Below are positions 60,922 through 64,000 of a stretch of 64,000 nucleotides of DNA, one piece after another (the first letter of the stretch is position 1; every line of letters starts with the position of its first letter). The notes beneath the pieces were generated by a model, which saw only the letters and a list, made by a program, of their open reading frames with translations, did not search any database and had not been told where the DNA came from. The translations under genes and the position numbers were made by a program. Source of the DNA: Flagellimonas sp947499585 (lineage in GTDB: Bacteria; Bacteroidota; Bacteroidia; Flavobacteriales; Flavobacteriaceae). Location of the stretch: positions 1,922,001-1,986,000 of the forward strand of contig NZ_CP138995.1 in assembly GCF_044596045.1 (NCBI RefSeq), in the 5' to 3' direction.

Positions 60922-61934
60922 GGGTTTAGTTGGCTTTTGTACGTTTTTAAGATACTATTGAATTGTTTAATGGTTTCTTCCATACTGATATCACTTCTTC
61001 CTCCAGCAGCATTGTCGTGTCCGCCGCCATTAAAATGATTCCTTGCAAACTCATTTACTGAAAAATCACCTATTGAACGGAACGAAATTTTTATAATACC
61101 TTCTTCTTTGTTTTCAATAAAAATCACTGCAAAAATAATTCCTTCCAGCGTTAATCCATAATTGACAAAACCCTCTGTATCCCCTTTCTTAAAATCATGC
61201 TTATCCAATTCCTCTTGTGTCAACGTAATATAGGCTGTGCTATATTCAGAAAGAATTACCATATTACTCAACGCTACGCCCAATAAATGAAGACGAGATG
61301 GGGAATTGGTATCGTAAATATTTTGATGAATCTCCATATTCTCTGCCCCACGATCTATTAAGTCCGCAACCACCCGATGCGTTCTACTAGAGGTTGACCT
61401 GTATTTAAACGAACCTGTATCCGTCATAATTCCTGTATACAGATTAGTGGCAATGGCTTTGGTGATGTCACTCAAACCATCCAAGTACTCTATAAAATTA
61501 TAAACCATTTCGCAGGTAGAGCTCATACTTACATCTGAGTAGGTCACCTTGGCATAATCACTTGGTTGTTGATGGTGATCTATCATAATGAAATCTGCCT
61601 CTTTTTCTTTTAAAACAGCTCCCAATTGCCCTGTTCGGGATAAATCATTAAAATCCAAAGTAAATATTACCGTGGCTTCTTCAAGAGCTTTTTTGGATTG
61701 CGAATTTTCCTTTTCAAAGTTTAAGATGGCATCGCTTCCGGGCATCCATTTTAGAAATTTGGGATAATCATTTGGAGATATGACGGTAACTTGCAACCCT
61801 TTTCCTTTAAGGAAGTTTAGGAGCCCAAGGCATGAGCCTATGGCGTCACCATCAGGGTTCTTATGGGGTATGATTACGATTTTTTGGGGCTGGGAAAGAA
61901 TAGACTTGACCGTCGTGATATCCTCTAAATTCAT
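60918..61934 (-). CDS. DHH-family oligoribonuclease / pAp phosphatase
   Basis: A 338-residue NrnA-like enzyme that degrades short RNAs and/or 3'-phosphoadenosine 5'-phosphate. Motifs are IPHKNPDGDAIGSCLGLLNF (DHH motif I), FTLDFNDLSRTG, MIDHHQQPSDYA (DHH) and the DHHA1 end HFNGGGHDNAAGG. I chose the ATG at 61934 (MNLEDITTVK); an ATG nine codons upstream is possible. It leads the operon with gldI and the PPIase. Confidence 0.92.
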   Translation of the reverse strand: MNLEDITTVKSILSQPQKIVIIPHKNPDGDAIGSCLGLLNFLKGKGLQVTVISPNDYPKFLKWMPGSDAILNFEKENSQSKKALEEATVIFTLDFNDLSRTGQLGAVLKEKEADFIMIDHHQQPSDYAKVTYSDVSMSSTCEMVYNFIEYLDGLSDITKAIATNLYTGIMTDTGSFKYRSTSSRTHRVVADLIDRGAENMEIHQNIYDTNSPSRLHLLGVALSNMVILSEYSTAYITLTQEELDKHDFKKGDTEGFVNYGLTLEGIIFAVIFIENKEEGIIKISFRSIGDFSVNEFARNHFNGGGHDNAAGGRSDISMEETIKQFNSILKTYKSQLNP

Positions 61935-62008
61935 GCGGGCAAAGATACAATAATATAACATAGAGGTAAACCATGACCTCCTATTTTTGTTCGACCGATT
62001 TTAAAGTT

Positions 62009-62200
62009 ATGCAACGCTTTTTCTTTTTTAAGCACTGTTGTTTTTGTCTTAGGGTGCAAGAAGAATCAAATGCCAATTTCATAGTTACTTCCGTTCCTAG
62101 TTTTAGAATTATTGAGTTGAACATGAAGAATAGAGAAGCCCATCTAAAAATAATGTGTGAAAATAGAATGGTTTTTCAAGAATTAAAACAGGAGTATTAA
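62009..62200 (+). pseudogene. Possible small lipoprotein gene remnant
   Basis: The 288-base gap between the DHH gene and ndk holds one modest frame (from ATG 62009, 63 residues; also open from 61973). Its N-terminal part reads FKHCCFCLRV in frame, but the +1 frame there reads FLSTVVFVLGCKK, a good lipobox, with shifts at a T-run (62018-62029) and an A-rich run near 62055. Correcting both would give a lipoprotein continuing as ESNANFIVTSVPSFRIIEL. Either this is a frameshifted remnant or chance; it could also be simply non-coding. Confidence 0.25.
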
Positions 62201-62203
62201 ACC

Positions 62204-62233
62204 TTGTGCGTTGCTCGAAAAAACGTAAGTTTG
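62204..62233 (+). promoter_or_regulatory. Consensus promoter of ndk
   Basis: TTG (62204-62206), a 19-base spacer and TAAGTTTG (62226-62233) match TTG-N-TAnnTTTG exactly. The ATG at 62250 follows by 16 bases. Confidence 0.75.
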
Positions 62234-62249
62234 CGCAAAATTTAAAAAA

Positions 62250-62669
62250 ATGACTGGAAATAGAACATTTACCATGATAAAACCAGATGCTGTTGAAAAC
62301 GGACATATTGGTGCAATTTTGGAAAAGATAACTGCTGCTGGATTCAGAATCGTAGCAATGAAATATACACAGTTAAGTAAAAGAGATGCTGAGGAATTCT
62401 ACGCTATACATAAAGAAAGACCTTTCTTTGGAGAATTGGTTGAATTTATGACAAGAGGACCTATTGTACCTGCCATTTTAGAAAAGGACAATGCGGTTGA
62501 TGATTTTCGTGCATTAATTGGAGCAACTAACCCGGCAGAAGCTGCTGAAGGAACTATTCGTAAATTATTCGCTACGAGTATAGGTGAAAACGCTGTTCAT
62601 GGTTCTGACAGTGATGAGAATGCAGCAATAGAAGGTGCTTTCCATTTTTCAGGTAGGGAAGTATTTTAG
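62250..62669 (+). CDS. ndk: Nucleoside diphosphate kinase
   Basis: Ndk transfers the gamma phosphate between nucleoside triphosphates and diphosphates. The 139-residue protein has FTMIKPDAVENGHIG, the nucleotide-contacting RPFFGELVEFMTRGP, and the catalytic His in NAVHGSDSDENA. Length and motifs are canonical. It is monocistronic, with a consensus promoter before it and a terminator after it. Confidence 0.97.
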   Translation: MTGNRTFTMIKPDAVENGHIGAILEKITAAGFRIVAMKYTQLSKRDAEEFYAIHKERPFFGELVEFMTRGPIVPAILEKDNAVDDFRALIGATNPAEAAEGTIRKLFATSIGENAVHGSDSDENAAIEGAFHFSGREVF

Positions 62670-62698
62670 TTTTTTGTTAGTAAAAACTTTTGAAAACA

Positions 62699-62726
62699 TA
62701 AAAGCCACTCCTATCGAGTGGCTTTT
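62699..62726. terminator. Bidirectional terminator between ndk and the GNAT gene
   Basis: AAAAGCCACTC (62699-62709), loop CTATC, GAGTGGCTTTT (62715-62725). An 11-bp stem with A and T runs on either side, usable from both strands; the convergent GNAT gene stops at its edge. Confidence 0.88.
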
Positions 62727-63241
62727 CAATTTGAAAACAATAGAAGTTCTTCTTTACTTCCTTTTGGTTTTATTTTTCCCACTTCCTGAAGCCCAATTTT
62801 GTTGAGAAGGTGTTGCGATTTACTATTTTTTTGAGTGGTAATGCCTAAAATGGATTCCAACTTCAATGCTGATTTTCCGTACGCTAATGTCGCCTTACAA
62901 GCTTCGGTGGTATAACCCTTTCCTTCATATTCTGGCAGAATTGCAAACCCTATGTCTGGGCTATCCAAATAATCTCGTTTTACAAAGCCACATATGCCTA
63001 TAGGTATTGAAGATTCTTTGAGACACATTTTATAAAGGCCATAGCCATGTTCTTTATAAGAGTTAATTAAACTGGAGTTTATATAGTTAACTGCTTGCTT
63101 ATCCGTTTTTATACCCCTATCTCCAATAAACTCTATCCAATTTGGACTATTCAATAGTTTTTTAAAAAACTGGGAATCTTTAATGTTTGCTTCACAGATT
63201 ATTAATCGGGTTGTTTCAATGATTCTTTTCACTTGATTCAT
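62726..63241 (-). CDS. GNAT-family N-acetyltransferase (RimJ-like)
   Basis: A 171-residue acetyltransferase. The N-terminus IIETTRLIICEANIKDSQFF, the central IPIGICGFVKRDY with DIGFAILPEYEGKGYTTEAC (acetyl-CoA loop) and SKSQHLLNKIGLQEVGKI are typical of the RimJ/RimL branch. Targets of this branch vary (ribosomal proteins, antibiotics, metabolites) and cannot be told here. It lies 18 bases after the DUF721 gene. Confidence 0.88.
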   Translation of the reverse strand: MNQVKRIIETTRLIICEANIKDSQFFKKLLNSPNWIEFIGDRGIKTDKQAVNYINSSLINSYKEHGYGLYKMCLKESSIPIGICGFVKRDYLDSPDIGFAILPEYEGKGYTTEACKATLAYGKSALKLESILGITTQKNSKSQHLLNKIGLQEVGKIKPKGSKEELLLFSN

Positions 63242-63259
63242 GAATGACTTACCATACGG

Positions 63260-63556
63260 TTAACGAAGCACTATTTTCTTTACCAACTCTTTACCCAATT
63301 CCTCATTAAGCATAGCTATGATTTTGGTTTTTCCTAAACTCAACTCTTCTCTAAGTACTGAAGAAGAGAGTGATACAAAAAGAGTTTCGTTCCTAAGTTC
63401 AACTGCCGTAGTATAGTTGTTGACCCCGTTCCCCATTAATTTTACCCAAGCATCTTTGGCATTTACCCTATCCATACCTTTTTGAAGCTTATTTTCTTTT
63501 ATAAACTCCCCAAGTGCATCACTCATAGGAATATGGGAATTGTGTCTTTTTGCCAT
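63260..63556 (-). CDS. DUF721 protein
   Basis: A 98-residue DUF721 (DciA-like superfamily) protein: SDALGEFIKENKLQKGMDRV, then AWVKLMGNGVNNYT and LFVSLSSSVLREELSLGKTK. Distant relatives (DciA) help load the replicative helicase; short forms such as this are uncharacterised. It overlaps the lipocalin-like gene by one base. Confidence 0.85.
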   Translation of the reverse strand: MAKRHNSHIPMSDALGEFIKENKLQKGMDRVNAKDAWVKLMGNGVNNYTTAVELRNETLFVSLSSSVLREELSLGKTKIIAMLNEELGKELVKKIVLR

Positions 63557-63978
63557 TATTTTGGTATTGAAATAGGTTCGAACCGTTTATAGGAGTATAA
63601 TATTCCATCTTCATTACGCACTGAAAAAGAAGTTGAATCTATTTGAATCAGCTTTTCTTCCCGTTCGCTTAAAGGGTTTTTGTAATGCAATGTAAAACTT
63701 TTGTCTATCCTGATTACCTCGAAAACTTCAGCATCATTAGAAGTATTATAGGTGCCGTCAAATTTGGGTTGTAGCTTTTTTCGGTAGCCTTTGGTGCCTT
63801 CCAATTGTATAAAGTCAACACTTGGGTTAATGGAATAGTTCTTTTCTGCACCATCTTGAAATGTAACTTCGGTAATTTCCCAATACCCATTTAGATAATG
63901 CAGATCTTCTTCTGATAGCGAAGTATCCTTGCATCCCCAAAAAGATAAAATCATAAAGAAAAGCAACATTTTCTTCAT
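63556..63978 (-). CDS. Lipocalin-like lipoprotein
   Basis: A 140-residue lipoprotein (lipobox FWGC, Cys-16). The mature part starts LNGYWEITEVTFQDGAEKNY and alternates short strands (FDGTYNTSNDAEVFEVIRID, SFTLHYKN), as in small lipocalin-like domains of this phylum. No catalytic residues are recognised. It is the first gene of the leftward unit with DUF721 and GNAT; its promoter lies at or beyond the window end. Confidence 0.8.
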   Translation of the reverse strand: MKKMLLFFMILSFWGCKDTSLSEEDLHYLNGYWEITEVTFQDGAEKNYSINPSVDFIQLEGTKGYRKKLQPKFDGTYNTSNDAEVFEVIRIDKSFTLHYKNPLSEREEKLIQIDSTSFSVRNEDGILYSYKRFEPISIPK

Positions 63979-64000
63979 ACTACAAGGTAAAGATTTTATA

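Noticed and set aside
1..64000. Mobile elements, CRISPR arrays, defence genes, tRNA or rRNA genes
   Set aside because: No transposase, integrase, direct-repeat array, nuclease-methylase pair, cloverleaf or rRNA sequence was recognised anywhere in the window.

Overview
This is an AT-rich chromosomal window from a member of the Bacteroidota, almost certainly the family Flavobacteriaceae and probably a free-living, possibly marine, species. The evidence is a GldI gliding-motility lipoprotein, a 6S-Flavo-type RNA between zapA and rny, promoters of the form TTG-N19/20-TAnnTTTG, the near absence of Shine-Dalgarno sequences, a TonB-dependent receptor with a CarboxypepD-like N-terminus, and family-specific genes (DUF349, DUF368, DUF2795, DUF3810, OstA-like, Lnb/DUF4105). 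The window is densely coded and mostly housekeeping. I see no insertion sequence, prophage, CRISPR array, tRNA or rRNA, and no gene-free stretch longer than 300 bases.

Layout. 1-2413: end of an ECF sigma factor, its probable anti-sigma protein and an exported DUF4097-like protein in one overlapping operon. 2417-4637: a CBM9-like lipoprotein, MsrA and an M23 peptidase. 4820-5400: a small-protein locus with one exported peptide and two similar single-span membrane peptides. 5300-10658: a secreted amidohydrolase, an M14 carboxypeptidase and a sensor histidine kinase. 10823-15226: SecA, DUF2795 and cobalamin adenosyltransferase. 15223-18968: a small membrane protein, a shortened methyltransferase-like protein, an ABC-F ATPase and an Lnb-like envelope enzyme. 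19070-25123: pssA facing lptB-ahpD-tatC-kdsD, then recQ. 25120-26484: a four-gene cluster of small membrane proteins (DUF2752, CD225-like, CCC-motif, DUF2752). 26553-34149: Smr protein, lipoprotein, cysteine desulfurase, exported protein, TonB-dependent receptor and M23 peptidase. 34317-37196: coiled-coil protein, zapA, 6S RNA, rny and a CBS protein. 37281-52787: a long leftward run with DUF349, aroE, two DUF368 proteins, TPR, aminotransferase, OstA-like, purA, Fur-like, Rsh (RelA/SpoT), M48 peptidase and rRNA methyltransferase. 52855-63978: lipoprotein, two amidohydrolases, DUF3810, a cyclophilin-FKBP fusion, gldI, a DHH phosphoesterase, ndk, GNAT, DUF721 and a lipocalin-like lipoprotein.

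How the genes work together. Several groups serve the envelope: kdsD (Kdo precursor), lptB and the OstA-like protein (LPS transport), pssA (phospholipid), Lnb-like (lipoprotein maturation), SecA and TatC (export), and several M23, M14 and M48 peptidases. Another group concerns growth control and RNA: Rsh alarmone enzyme, 6S RNA, RNase Y and a DHH oligoribonuclease/phosphatase.

No complete new defence or mobile system is visible. The best candidates for undescribed biology are the paired small membrane peptides at 5050-5400 (one antisense to the end of an enzyme gene), the 6S RNA whose 5' strand carries a flavobacterial promoter-like sequence, the DUF2752/CD225 cluster, and the methyltransferase relative that seems to have lost its cofactor-binding core.
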